Notes: generated by a model from the sequence alone, not told the origin. A DNA stretch of 64,000 nucleotides from Pleodorina starrii (GCA_030267565.1 BRXU01000015.1:310001-374000), one strand, 5' to 3'; counted from the stretch's first letter, positions 1 through 14,000 are shown. Numbers and translations are program-made.

Positions 1-174
1 CACGATTATCGGCGCAACACTGCCCTTCACCCGCCGATAGGTAACGCCTGTCCTGCATCGATCAGTCGACCCGGCCAAGAAAAAGCGCCCGCAAAGACAG
101 CACAAGTGACGCAACTGGCAACGATGTCGAGCGGCCGACCTATTAACATTACCTAAGAACGGGCCATTCATTAC

Positions 175-1700
175 CTGGCCGATCGCAAAGGAAGTTGCCG
201 CAAAAAGCACCGCCGCCACCGCGCCTGCGGCTGTACCCTCCAAGCTAACAGCGCCCTCCGTGCCGCGCGGAACCAGCTGGAAGGTGGTGATCAGGTACGT
301 GGTTTTGCCGTAGGCCTTCCCAACTTCGCTGGATACCGTGTCCGAGAGCTTGCTGCAAAAGCTGGCGACGAAGCCAATCTACGATGGGCGCACACAACGA
401 AGTTCTTCAAGAGATTTCTGATAGCAAGGCTGCGACAACACACAGCGCAGCCTGGCAACCACGAGGCCGCCGGTGCCTGATGTCACGTGAACACCGTCGC
501 CAACGCTACGTCCTTGCCGTATGGTTCATAGTGCGGACAAGCCATTGGCCCATTCTAGGGGATGCACGCCTAGCGTGAACGTCAACACTTACCTGCCAGG
601 TCCCATAATCCCCTGTGAAGAGCGCCAGCAACGCGCACGCGACGCCAGCGATACCAGAGCCCCAAACGCTGCTCTGCATCATGCCAAAGTTACGCAAAAC
701 GCATATTATTACTGAAGTCGTCCATGATGTTGGCACGTAGAGCCCTGGGCACCATTTATGCATGGATCACAGGTAACAGTGGCGTAACCTGCCAGCGAAA
801 CCTATGAGGAAACGCGCTTAACACGCGCTGTTATATTGGCGCCGCTACTCCAGACAGTTAGCCTGCGCGCGGACCACATGCCCGATGCAATAACCCCGGT
901 CGAGTGGGCTCACGGGCGTGGGCTACTGCCATATGCCCGACCGACTGCACCGTGCCCTGGACCTGTCCGCGAAAACCCCTTACCGGGCCGCGTTGGCCTG
1001 ACCGTGCTTCGGCGATGCCCTCCTTTTGCTTCTGCTCGAGCTTAATTTTGGTGACCTGTAGTTGGCGATCCGAGGGGTCACTACTGACGGGGACGGTCCG
1101 ACAACAGACCAGGACGCTTCGCGTGGACGCAGGCGCGCCATTGACGCTAGGCAGCAATGCATAGGCTGCGGGTACGCAAACCCTGTCGCTGTGGGTGTCG
1201 CAGAACCTAACGCCGGGAGCTGCGAGATGCCTCACCAGCGTACCAAAGATGAAGTAGAGGCAGACCAGCGCGTAGCCACCTAGGCCAAAGGCCGAAAAGA
1301 TACTTGTTCCCAGGAACCACGCGTGCGCCACGCCCGACGGCGTCAGTCCCTTTCGGAGCACTTTGTACCCCAACGCGAAGACTGCGCTGTTGCACAGCGC
1401 GCCGGTCGTGAGGCCCGGATGGCCCACCAACTGCGTAGGCGAATGTTGGACAAGACGTCAGGCTCCTTATGTCGCGACGGGTCGGCTGGGTCGCCACCAA
1501 GCCCTGCTTGTAAACGCAACTCCCACAACTTAATACTAAAGCCGCACCTCAGGGAGGTCGGAAAGGCTTGGCAGCGCTGCTGGTGCTCGCCAGCGACGAG
1601 CTCGTCCTCCCTTTGGCAGGCATTGGCCAGCCTCGCGACACCTCCCGACATTAGGTCGCCGCGAAACGCCACATAGAAATTTTGTGTTAAGCGCTTGCAT
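175..1700 (-). CDS. VTE6: Phytyl-phosphate kinase, DUF92/TMEM19 family (partial, 3' end off window)
   Basis: Five coding exons on the minus strand: 1700-1548, 1430-1236, 1055-984, 673-593 and 378-175. All have GT-AG borders and phase 0. The first 51 residues are basic and Ala/Arg/Ser-rich, like a plastid transit peptide. Residues 52-116 hold two hydrophobic segments with the family text LTPSGVAHAWFLGT and VCLYFIFGT. Then come TKIKLEQKQKEGIAEARSG, a Gly/Ala membrane segment (SVWGSGIAGVACALLALF), and the hallmark loop KLSDTVSSEVGKAYGKTTYL followed by VPRGTEGAVSLEGT. These match plant VTE6 as I remember it; that enzyme phosphorylates phytyl-phosphate to phytyl-diphosphate for tocopherol and phylloquinone synthesis in chloroplast membranes. 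About 235 of roughly 300 residues are present; the last membrane segments lie left of base 1 or in an exon I could not place in 1-174. Exon 1 is inferred from phase and composition only. Confidence 0.85.
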
Positions 1701-2094
1701 TTCAGCTTTTTGGTCAAAACTTTGGAGGATGCCCCATGGAAAGCAGGAGCTCAAACCCTTTGCATCTATTGACTAAGTGCAAAGTGGCAAAACATAGTGT
1801 CAGTCAGCAGCGCAAATATCATCTGGAGAACGGAATGTTGGCACAAGAGTGTTACCAAGATTTTGTTTTTTAAGTTCACGACAGCCGGACGGCAATTTTT
1901 CCAAAAACACACAAGCAGTGCCTCACTTGAGAGAATACATGCACTAGTAATGCAGCTACGCCGTCCAGCATCATGAACATATCCTCTTAGTAGCAGCGAC
2001 CATCCCATACACAATGCTAGAACCTAAACTTTCCCCGGCGTAGTGCCTCTTAGCCATCGGCAGGGCATAGCACCTACCAACTGGAGCATCTGAG
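1701..2094. promoter_or_regulatory. Divergent intergenic region between VTE6-like and kinesin genes
   Basis: About 394 bp separate the start codons of two divergently transcribed genes, so both promoters and 5' UTRs must fit here. It is less GC-rich than the flanking exons. I see no clear TATA box or recognisable operator. There is no ORF with family similarity. Confidence 0.55.
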
Positions 2095-5000
2095 ATGGAG
2101 AATATCAGGTACCTGCGCAGGACCACGGGAGGCTGTGTGCAAACGGGCAGAATGACCACGGCTCAACCTCGTTCCTTGCTGCGTCCACAGCGTGAGCGTC
2201 CGTGTTCGGCCGCTAAACAGCAAGGAGGAGAAGGAGGTGTTTGCCTGGAGAGTTGAAGGGAATAGCCTCGTTCAGCTGGATGGCAAAGGCCAGGATGTCG
2301 ACAGGGCCAGGGATACCAAATATGAGCTAGACAATATCTTCGGTCCCGACTGGACCACGGAAAAAATTTACAAGGTCACAACGCAGCCCCTCATAGTCAA
2401 GATGGTGAATGGGTTCAACAGCACGGTGTTCGCGTATGGGCAGACGAGCAGCGGCAAGACGCACACCATGCGTGGTACTGTCGAGTGCCCGGGCATCATC
2501 CCACTGGCTGTTGACGAGGCCTTCAAGCTCATCGAGTCCACCGAGACGCGCGAGTACCTCATCCGTGTCTCCTACATGGAAGTGAGCGCGCTTGCGTGGG
2601 GTTTGGGTTTCGGGGCAGCCGCTTGCGTGGACCAGCCGCTGGTTTGCCCCAACAGCAAGCGGCACACACGTGCGACTCCACCGCGGCCATGATTTCGTCC
2701 ATATTAACCCGTTTGAGCTGCCCTGTGCAGATCTATAATGAAGAGGTTAACGACCTCTTGGCACCGGAGAATGTTAAGCTGCCCATCCATGAGAGCAAGG
2801 AGAACGGGCCTTACGTTTGCGGCCTGCGTGAGGATATCGTCACCAGCCCGGATCAGGTGCTCGCGCTGCTGGAGACTGGAGAGGCCAACCGACACACGGG
2901 CTCCACCAAGATGAACGAAAAGAGCAGCCGGTCGCACACCATCTTCCGCATGGTGAGGCTTGAAGCAGGCAGCTCGCATGCAGTAGGCAACGGGGCGCAT
3001 TTAGCCGTACCTGTCATGTGCCGAGACGGATTGAAGCGAACTACTTCGGCTGAGGAACTAGTGGGCCAGCCGCCGCTGGAACGATTTAGTGCCTGCTTAC
3101 TGCAAGTCCTCCGGTGGCCCATGCGCTGGATGATGCCGCGTAAGGTCTACCGATGGTGTACTACATGCCGGCACATGACATGGCGCTTGGCTACCGTAAT
3201 CAATACGGCTCAACCTTCCGCAAACCGTGCCCCTCGAGCCGGGAATGTCCTTCCAGTTACTAAGATTGACTGTCAAAGATCTCGAAATTCCTTGGTACAC
3301 TCGATGAAGGTCGTGGAGAGCAGAGCGGTGGATGCGGAGAAGGACGACGCGGGTGCCGTCCTGGTGTCGGCACTGTCGCTGGTCGACTTGGCGGGCTCAG
3401 AGCGCGTGGCAAAAACCGGCGCTGAGGGCACTCGCATGAGGGAGGGCGTCAGCATTAACAAATCCCTGCTGACCCTAGGGAACGTCATCGAGAAGCTCAG
3501 CGACGGCGCGCTGGCAAAGGGTGGGTAGCGTTGTGCGCAACCGCACGGTCGTGTATTGCGTGATTAACTTGCAAGGACGCGTCGCGCTGACACTCTCTTT
3601 AATTTGTTGCCACCGTAGGCAGCCACATTCCATACCGTGATTCGAAGTTAACGCGCATCTTGCAGCCTTCGCTGGGTGGAAACGCCAAGACGGCCATCAT
3701 TTGCGCGATGACGCCCGCCTGGTGCCACCGGGAAGAGAGCCACATCACCCTGCGCTTCGCGTGCCGCGCCAAACGCGTCGTCAACAACGCCATTGTCAAC
3801 GAGGTATTGTCCGACGCAGCTGTCCTGAAACGGCAGGCTAAGGAGATTGAGGAGCTGAAGAAGAAGCTGGCCGCCGGAAATGGGTAAGACATTCAGGAGC
3901 CTGCAAACCCACCGGCCAGCGTGTGCAGAAATGCCTGTGCGAACCGTCTACTTGGCACGCAAGCGGGTCGTGTGCTTTGCCAAATATGATTCCTGCCCTT
4001 TGCCGCTGTGTGCACGGTGCACCGTAGTGTGTCCCCTATGGATGGTTAGCCCGCATTGCACCAACACGGGCAGGAAAATCGCATGTCCCCATACTTGCAG
4101 GGGCGGTGCTTTCTCGGACGACCAGATCAACGGGCTGCGAGCACAGCTGCTGCGCAGCGAACAGGAGAAGGAGCTGATGCGCGTCAAGCTTCAGGAGGAG
4201 CAGCAGGAGAAGGAGAAGGCTCGACAAGACGCCGAGCGCGCCCAAAAAGAGGTCAGGCAGCCCATTTTGGAAGTCTGCAAGCGGGCGGATCATGTGGGTT
4301 GTCGTTGTTGGGTTCATGTCCCCGTCGGGGATTGCGGTCCTTGGAATGACCGTTGCCATCCGGACCCATCTGCCATTGCCCACGTTTGCGGCCGTGGACG
4401 CCATGTGCCACCGTGACATAATATACCTGTGCTAAATGATCTTCACAGGCCGCGAACACAAAAAAGTTGTTGTTCCAAAGTCGCGACGAGCCCGCCGAGA
4501 GCAGTGGAGGGTATCGGAAGAACAGTCGCCGAGAGACCTGGTGCCCCGGCAAGAGCGCGTGGGCTGCACCAGCTGAGCCACCTTCGAGCGACACGCCAAC
4601 GCACTCAGGTGTGTCTGCGCACGTCAACGGGCAGGGTCCCCAGCAAGTGTCTGCCGTGCGGCTCGAGATAACCCGCTTAAGATTGTCCCACTGGCTCTGC
4701 TGTCGCGCCTACTCGTTCGTCGGGGTTGGCTTGGCGACGCGGTCGCTACGTTTCCCGTCTTGGTTTGTAGTATCCTGGGTAGTATCCGCGTTGTCTACTA
4801 CGCGGGCATCTTCCGATCGGGCCTTTGCTAACAATATGGACATAACACGCGGTATTGATTTGGGTTTTTGGCGGCCCGCACTGGTTCGAATTCCCTGTGG
4901 GGCAGTAATCTGCTGGTTGATGGAAGTGATAGACCTCATCACAATGTCAAATTGGGCAAAACTAGGCCAAACTGGCTCGCGGGGATGTAAGAGTGTCCGA

Positions 5001-8000
5001 CTAAGGTTACAAGTACGCTCGGTAAGTATTGGTGGGTTTCGGGCCCGCTTGCTAACGCCATCTCCGTCCATACGCTGTGGTATCTTGTTTATTTCCCTCC
5101 GGCTCACACGGTTGGCCTGCCTGCGAATCGCTCGTGGATCGTAACAGGTGGCGGGGACTCATCACAGCGGAAGCGGTCAATTCAGCGCGGCGATGGCGCT
5201 GGGCCGCGCAAGTCCACTGCGGAGCTCAGCACGCTGCTTGAGGAGGACGAGGAGGATGATGATGTCGTTGAATGCTCCATGCGCAAGCGGAGTCGTCGGG
5301 AATGTAAGTTGCGCCAGATATCCGTGCTGCAAAGCCCGCTGGATTGGGTGTTCGTATGTATTTAAGAGCTATCAGGCCCTTCGTGAAGTGTTTCATGCTA
5401 ACAGATTTGGGCACCCACCGCTGCGCAGACAGCTCGGTTTCCGAGTACATGCAAGAGGACGACGTCGAGGACGGGGACGAGGATTCGGGCGCCTTCGATT
5501 TGTGTCAGAGCATGGAACGCATCATGGCGTCTCTTCCCGCGCAGGTGCGCTGCGAATGCTGCCCGCGCCAAAAGCCTGATATGGAGGCATTATAACAGAA
5601 CTTAACGCAGTAGCAACTGAGCTGATTATCACATGCCATGCTGTAAGGGAAAGAATAATGCGGGGAGGCAGACTGCAGATTGGGGGGAGTCCTGCGCATT
5701 GGCCTTTCTGCCGTGCTTGGGCGGCTGTGGCAAGCGGTCACACAGCAACCCCTACGCCTATGCCTTTCCAGCTATGCGCCTGCCTTTTGTTGGGCTCAAA
5801 ATGCCTTGACGTATTCAAGGCACGATCTTCCTTTTCCTGCAGGACCGCACGGTGCTCACCCAGTACATGCAGCTGCACCAGGAGACAGAAGAGCGCGTGG
5901 AGAACCTGGAGAGGGACTTGGAACAGGAGCGGCAAGCAGCCCAGGAGGCTCGAAATGACAGGTCCGGTATTGCATCAACCCGCGCGGAACGTGAGGCCGG
6001 TCTTACATGTTGGCAGTCCAGGTCACGTGCTTCACTCGTATTGCAGGTCCGCTTCCGACGCACTGTCGCAGCAGCTAGAACACGCTAAGTGGCAGGCACG
6101 GCAGGCCGAGAAAAAAATCGAGGAGCTGCAGGCGATGTACCGCTCAGCAGAGCAGGTTTGTGCCGTTGGCGCCGTAGATGAACTGGTTGCACACCCTGCG
6201 ACATTGTCCCATCCCGCAGGATATGGCTAGGGTTTATTCGCCAGAGAACCGGGGTTTAATCTATACACGCAAACGCAGGAGCGGGACACGCTGTCGGCGT
6301 CGTGTGCCCAGCTGGAGTCCGCCATGGACGCCCTGTCCAACGACTTCAACGCGCGCTGCAAGGAGGCCGCAGAAAAGTGCGCCGCTGCCAAGGAGCAGGC
6401 CAAGGAGGCCAAGGCCGAGCTGATTGACGTGCGAGCAAAGCTTGAACGGCGGGAGTACGAGTTTGGCAAGCTGGAGTCGAAGGAAGCTGAAAGCAAGGCC
6501 AAATTGGAGGAAGCTGAGGCAAAGCTCAAACGGACGCTGGAGGAAATGGACAGCACGAAGGCTGCCTTCCAGGTGTGCTCATGCTGAGGGGAGAAGTGCG
6601 GCAGTACAGCTTACTGCACACGCTACGTTTCGGTGCAGTATGCACGTGTTTGGCTAGCCATGGCTTGCACTCAGCCATGCTTTCCATTCAATGCACCTTG
6701 CCTTGCAGTCGCGTGACAGCCTGATTTATCAGTTCACAATAAAATGCAGGCTGTTGAAGAGCGAGCCGAGGAGGCTGAAAAGCGCGGCCGTGAGCTGTAC
6801 GAGGAGACCACACGGTTACAGAACCATGTCCGGGTAAGCTCAGTGGTGCCCAGGAGCTATGTTCACCCCTGGCTTCTGAGACATTGAAATAAGCTTAATA
6901 AGCTCGCTTCTGTGATGCGCGTTGTCGGTGCGCACCCTACATAGGAGCTCGAGACCCGCAAGCGCGCGCCACTCTACCAGAAGAAACAGGAGGAGGAGCT
7001 CAAGGCGGCGGTCGAAAAGGCACAGGAGTGCGAAGTCCGTGCGATCGAGGCTGAGCTGCGCGTCAAGGAGTTGCGGGCGACAATGGAGGCGGTGCAAAAG
7101 GAGCTGTCCGACCTCCAGGACAGTGCTTCTACTGCGGCTCGCCAGGCGGAGCAGACGCACAAGGACCTCATCGAGGGCCACGCGCTGGAGCTGCAGCGTC
7201 TGGCCGCGGAAAGCGCGCTCCAGCAGGCAAGGCCAGCTGGGCTTGGCTGACTTGTTGCCCGGGAGTTCCGCACTTGTGTCGGACGGCACTAGAACACCAA
7301 ACTAGCATGCCGGCGTCAGGTCAACTAAGGCGCGGCTTGGGGTTAAGTAGTTCCGAAATGCGAGCCATGAGTCAACGGCCAATCCTTTGCTTTGTACTGA
7401 CGCCCACGTGCAGGAGCACCATGACGAGGCTGTGGCAACCCTTCGGGCCCAACTCGACGAGCTTGAGGCTACGAGGGCGTCGCTCGACGAGCAGCTGCGG
7501 GGCAGGGATCAGCAGCTCGCCGCACTGCAGGAGGATGCGACAGTCCTCAAGGCTCGCATTGGAGAGCTGGAAGCCCAGGAAGGTAAGGAACCATTTGCAA
7601 GAGTTTTCTACGCCACGCCCAGCAAAAGCCAAGTACACATCTGCCGCATCTGTTCGCAGTGGAACTTCAAGCTTGCGCGGTCGCTGCCCAAGAGAAGATC
7701 GCGCACTTGGAGCAGACAGCGGAGGCGGAGGCTTTGGCTCACGAAGCTGCATTGGCGGCCCTTCAGCAGCAGCACACGGATGCGCTTACGGTGCATGAGC
7801 AGGCGCACCTGGAGGCGCTATCGTCGGCAAATGCCCAACACGGCCAAGTCGCGGCACAGCTGGAGGGGAAGCTTGCTGAATCTAAGGTATGATGCACACG
7901 TCTAGCATAACCCAATCCAGTGCAGCCCCTCCTTGCATTTTCTTGGGCAAGCAGCGCGCACCATGAGCTCTGACGCATGCCAAAGGGTTGTGTGCTGGGT

Positions 8001-11000
8001 GTTTCGGTAGCCGCACCCAACCCATAGGCGTCCATTACATTTCTCCGCGCCCGCGCCACACAGGCAAGCATGGTGCAGCTCGAGGAGGAGCTCCGCGCTG
8101 CACGTGAGCGTGCCGAGGTGCTCGTCAAGGCGTCCTTGGATCAGACGCAGGCCGCCGCAGCCGAAAAGGCCGACCTACAGCGACAGGTCGCCGAACTGTC
8201 CGCCAAGGTGCAGGAGGCGTCAGGCGCCCTGAAGGCGAAGGAGGAGCTGAAGGAGGAAAGGTAAAACGGGCGAATTGATTATGTTGGTAGTTTGGCGAGG
8301 TGCCAGCCGCATGGCACGTCGGCTGGGGTCACCGTGAGGGTACGTGGTACTGGACCCGAAATGCACCTTGCCCTGAACGGTCGCACGTGGTGATCGGGAC
8401 GAGTGCGGCGCTCCCCCCGCTACTTAGGGAGCCGTAACGCGTATACTGCGTCCCTATTTGCAGGCTTCGCAGCAAGCAGGAGATCGCCACTTTAAAGGCG
8501 GAGCTGCAAAAGCTCCAGCTTGAGTCCAAGAGCGGAGCCAAGGGCAAAGACCTTGCGCAGAAGGAAATCGATGCCCTCAAGTACGTATGGGCTACCGTAT
8601 TGCCGTTTAACCTCGCGTGCAGTGATATGGAACGCGGCCTTACTCCCCAAAACCGTTGGGGCGGTTGGTGCCGTCCGGATGGTCTGGATAGTGCCGTCCG
8701 GATGCTGCCGTCCTGTGAGAAGCAGGACACGGCATGCGGTCCCAACAAAGGTGGCGTGTTTTGACTCTTTGGCGCGATCTCACCTCAATGGGCGCATACA
8801 GGAAACGGCTTACAGACACGGAGACCAAGCTGCGGGCGGCCCTGCAGGATAAGACTGCCGCTCTGCAGGAGAAGGGCAACCTTGAGCGCCAACTCAAGCA
8901 GCACCATAGCCAGAAGCTCACATTGGAGAAGACGCTCGAAAAGAAGGACGCACTTGAGTGCAAGAAGCGCGAGAGCATGATGGTGGTAAGATGCCGAGCT
9001 GAACTCATAACCGCTTGAGCCGGGCGGTTTGTCTTGCAGCTGTAAATGAAGGTATACGGCTATGAGCAGGAAATCAACATGCCGATGGCCACTTGGTGAC
9101 TTGCAGAAGAGCAAGGAGGTGCTAAACACCGTCGAGGAGCGCTTGCGGACCACAATTGTGGAGGCGCAGAAGCTTCAGATGGATCTCACGGCGAAGCAGA
9201 GTAAGTGTTGCTTCGGAAACATCGGGTCAATGCTGGTTAGGAGCAACAAACACTGTTCACGGTCGTCGGTTGGCGGTTAAGCGGTTGGCTTTAATAAGCT
9301 GTTTAGTCAGTAATCACATTGTCGCTACTTTCTTCCATCTGCGCGGGCTATTTTCATTCTGATGCTTTGTAATACAGGCGAGTGCAGCGGCTTGGAGGAG
9401 CAGCTGCACGAGCAGCAGACTCAGAACGCTCGGCTCCAGGACGATGTCGCCAAACTGGGCATGGAGTGCGCGGAACTGCGAGGCCAACTGGAGTGCTTGG
9501 AATTCCAACACAAGGAGGCAACAGGTAAGCGGCACCAACCGTATCTTAGTGGGCTTGTCTCCGGCCGAAACCATGCCGCACAGCACGCATAGCCCTGAAG
9601 CCAGCGACACATACATTGCTGCTCTTGCGCTTTTTATCACGCCTTTGTAAGGAAGCGCACAAGCCCATGCTTCTTTCCTGTGGCTAGCATGACAGTTTCT
9701 GTGCGTTCGGATCGTGGTCGACACCGCATTCCAGGACAACTGCAGTCTTCCCAAGCGGAGCTCGAGCTGGCTCGCTCCGCTTGCGAGCAGAAGGCGAGCG
9801 ATCTGGCGCAACTCCAAGCCAAGCTTGCGGAGGCCGATGAGTGCGAGCAGCGCAACAGCGCAACGATTGTCGAGATGCGCTGCCAGCATGACACACTGCG
9901 CGACGAGAACGGAGCGCTGAGAGCGGCTGTCGACGCCGCTCGCCAGGCTGCAGAGGTAAACAGCTATGACACTAATAGCACACAACGGTGTACCGTGACC
10001 CTTTATTTGTGCATTGGCTTTAAGCCGCGTGGCTGCAAGGGTGCGAGTCATGCTCCTGGACCTTCTTACCACAGGATACAGCACTGCGGGCTAGCCAGGA
10101 GCGCGCCGACCTGGAAGCGGCAGCTGCGAGTTCCTCGGAGGAAAAGCGCAATTTGGAGGCCGCGTTGAAGGCAGCACGCGAGACTTTGACTACTACGCAA
10201 GCGGAGCTGGTCAACGCAACAGCGGCGCATGCTTACACCCAGGGTGCGTTCTCAGCCGTTGTTGGGCGTTTATTAAGGATGATGCCGATGTCACGCTTGA
10301 CGTTGCCAGTTAGCGCGTGTTTGTGGCATTTTGACCCTTGGAGCTTGCAACAATGCGGCAAGCTTCTCCCTTCGCAATACCGATCCCGCAACTTGGCCAT
10401 CCAGGGCAATGGCAATCTGCCCAAGGGGAGCTCCAGGTGCTCAGCGCCAGCTTGAAGCAGCGGGAGGCCCAGCTGGAACAGTGCAAGGTGGACCTGGCTG
10501 GGGCTGTTGAAGCCGAGCAACGCCTTAATGCAGCGCTCGCAGACATGCGTAGCCAGCACGATGTGCTCGTCCAAGAGACCGGAGCATTACAGGCGGCGGT
10601 ACGAGATTCGCAAGCTGCACGTGCAGCTGGTGAGGACGCCCGCCAGGCCGCTGAGGTACGCAGGAGGGACAGTGTGACGCACACCGTGCACGCGCCTTGC
10701 GGTCTCATGTTGGGCCGTGCCATGCCTGCTCTTAGCCAAGTGGTGCTCCGAACAGTTTTGACCATTGCATGAATGGTCAAACGCTTGTACGTGTGTCCAC
10801 CGCAGGACAAAGTGCGACAAGCGCGGGCGGAGGCCGCTAGCTTGCATCAGGCGTTGACGTCCCGGGAGGAGGCGGAGCAGGCTCTGCGTTCACAACTTGC
10901 AGCAGCGGAGGAATCGCTGGCCGTTGCTCGTGCGGACCTCTCTGCAAACGCATCAATGCAAGGTACGCTGACTGCCGTAATCGCTTATTAGGACGTGTTC

Positions 11001-14000
11001 GGTGTCAAGGGCGGTATGGGGACAACGTCTGGCCGCACATAACGTTACGCACGGTACGGCGCAAGTAAACCTGCTTTCCATACTTGTAGTAGAGTGCTGC
11101 TGGGCTTTGATAAGAGTTCGCTGCCTTGTCCTGCGCCTGCAGAAAAGCTGCGCGGCGAGTCAGTGGCCCAGGCGATGAGGGCAAACGAGGCGCTCTCGGC
11201 CGCGCAACAGTGTTCAGAGGCCCTGGAGGCGGAGCTTGTTACCGTTCGCTCGCAGCTTGTGGAGGCGCAGGCCCTGGCCGCCTCGGCGGCTACCGCGTCC
11301 GACCTGAACCGCGCGTTGGCGGTGGCGCAGCAGCGTTCAGAGGCCCTGGAGGCGGAGCTTGTCACCGTTCGCTCACAGCTTGTGGAGGCGCAGGCCTTGG
11401 CCGCCTCGGCGGCTACCGCGTCCGACCTGAATCGCGCGTTGGCGGTGGCACAGCAGCGTTCAGAGGCCCTGGAGGCGGAGCTTGTCACCGTTCGCTCGCA
11501 GCTTGTGGAGGCGCAGGCCCTGGCCGCCTCGGCGGCTACCGCGTCCGACCTGAACCGCGCGTTGGCAGTGGCGCAGCAGCGTTCAGAGGCACTGGAGGCG
11601 GAGCTTGTCACCGTTCGCTCACAGCTTGTGGAGGCGCAGGCCCTGGCCGCCTCGGCGGCTACCGCGTCCGACCTGAACCGCGCGTTGGCGGTGGCGCAGC
11701 AGCGTTCAGAGGCCCTGGAGGCGGAGCTTGTCACCGTTCGCTCACAGCTTGTGGAGGCGCAGGCCCTGGCTGCCTCGGCGGCTACCACGTCCGACCTGAA
11801 CCGCTCGCTGGCAGCAGGGCCGCGATTGCTACCGGTGGATGAGCTACAGCGGCGCCTTAACGAGCTTATTGCCACCAATCAGGAATTGGATACGCTGAAT
11901 TTCTCATTAACTGAGCAGCAGGTAGCACTCACCGCCGAGCGTGACACGCTAGCGTCACAGTTAGCTGATGCGCTTGCGACCCACGAAGAGCTCAAGTGCA
12001 GCGTTGCGCAGCACGTCCAGCAGCAGCAACGGCTGCAGCATGACACCGACGGCCTGTCCACGCGGCTGGCTAACAGGCAACCCGACGCGGAAGCGCAGCG
12101 GCGGATCGAGGCGGCTTTGCAAGACGCGCGGCAGGTGCGTTCACATGTTCCAGGGAGGGAGGAACGCCTGAGAAAACGTGCATGGGTGGCCTGTCACTTG
12201 CGTTTGCAATCCGGGCGGTGCACACGTGCTGGCCGTTGTGTACGGGCCCCTCCGCCGGCAATTGCAGCACACCGTATTCCGCTGGCCAAGGGATGGCGCG
12301 TGCGGATCGCGGGCTGCCGTGACAACCCGTAGTCTGACGCGCGGTTTGCAGTACGGGTATGCGCATTATGGCGGCCAGACAGTGTGAGGCAATAGGCTGT
12401 CGGAGAGAGCCGATATCAGGCACGGGGCGTACCCTCAGTAAATAAAGCGTAGTGCGCACTAAATTTTGTTTGTACGCAAACGCTTAAGACGGGACCATCT
12501 CTGTCTGCGTCTGCTGGACGGCTTCGGTTCGGTTTTGCAGGAGGCAGAGCTCCAAATTGTTGAGCTTCAAGGGCGCGTCACTCAGCTGCAGGCCGCGGCG
12601 GTCGCTGCAGCGGAGGCGCACAGCGAGCTCCAGCAGCGGTATGACGCCCTGCAGCAGGAACGCCTCGCCATCGAGCAGCAGCTCAGCCATCTGAGGACCT
12701 GCCCGGGTGGCGCGTTGCAAGTGGTTGAAGCCGCGGCGGGCAACAGTTCAGCCGATGCGGAAATCTTGGGACTTCGTGCACGGGTCGCGGACCTCCTCCA
12801 GCGGCAGGCGGACCTGGAAGTGGACATGTCGGATGTGCAGGCTGCGCACAACGTTGCGGTCGCTGAGCGGATGACGCTTGAGCGGCAATCTGCCGTGCGG
12901 GTGCTGGAGCTGGAGACGGCGAACCTCCGCCTCCAGGACGATCTTGCCGCGCTGCAGCAGTTGTTGCCTGCGGACAATGACACGTAAGGTTACTGCCGGT
13001 GTGCAACGCGTGCGCAATGTATGCCTGTGCAGTAGCGCTTATGCGCTTTCAGTTCCGTGTGGAGCTCAGTACCATGCTGTTGCGCTGACGCTCCGCGTGC
13101 AGGGACGCCAACCAACAGCGGGCGGCTTTCGCTGCAGAGCTGAGCGCCTTGCGCCTTGCGCGGGCCAACGCGGAGGCCAACGTGCAGAAGCTCGATGCGG
13201 ACTTGAGGAGTGCGGAGGACAAAATTCAAGGACTGCAGGTGAGGACCGTGCCGTCGCCGTGTATACAACCAGACCCACACCGCCTCGCCTCGCTGGTGGT
13301 CGTGCAAATGCCCAGCCGGACAGCGATGAGTACGTCGATCTTATGGTACCGGTGATGGCGCGATCATGTGATACGACCGCTTTATTGTATGCGCTCGTGT
13401 GGCCCCGTGTGCGCCATCCGAAGCTGACTGTCCCGCTTTTTACGCCGTATTGCAGGACGCCTTGACTGCCGCAACGGCAGCCCGTGCCTCGGCGGAAGCG
13501 CAAGCCAACGAGCAAGTGAACTCCTTGTTGCTCGGCTACGACCAACTGACTCTGCAATGCGCACAGCTGCAAACGGACCTGAATGGCAAGTCCGCGGACG
13601 CGGAGGCGTTACGCGTTGACCTGGCACAGGCTGTCGAAAAGCAGCAGGACGCTGAGAGGCGGGGTAAGCTGATGCTGGCAATGAAGGCGGGTCCCATGAA
13701 GCCCATCACAGAGCGTACGCATCCTTTCTTTGTTTATTCCCCCTCGAGGTTACCTGGCGCAATGTACTCATTTCCTTCATGATCTTATGACCAGCTCAGT
13801 ACAGTCCTGCAGATCATACAGAGGCTTTGACAATTCCGCACTTCCCGCGGCCCGCACTGGCTCAGGGGCGGACTTGGCGAACATGCTCTCGGTCCTGCGT
13901 GCAGAGCTGATGGCAACCGCAGCTAGCCGCGACGAGGTGCGGGGATGTTACGTGATCACCGATGTGGCACTTCTGATATTACGGGTTACCGCTTTCGGTC

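Noticed and set aside
4880..4900. A second tRNA B box (GGTTCGAATTCC) in a kinesin intron
   Set aside because: It has an extra base against the consensus GGTTCGANTCC and no supporting stems; too weak to call a SINE.
4467..5144. A 225-codon plus frame running through a kinesin intron
   Set aside because: The part after 4608 has no coiled-coil or family character and includes the dispersed repeat. Splicing 4608 to 5148 restores the phase.
11045..11878. A 277-codon minus-strand frame and a 238-codon alternative plus frame over the kinesin repeats
   Set aside because: Both are shadows of the five 123-bp repeats; a period divisible by three keeps every frame open. The frame matching the spliced kinesin coiled coil is the real one.
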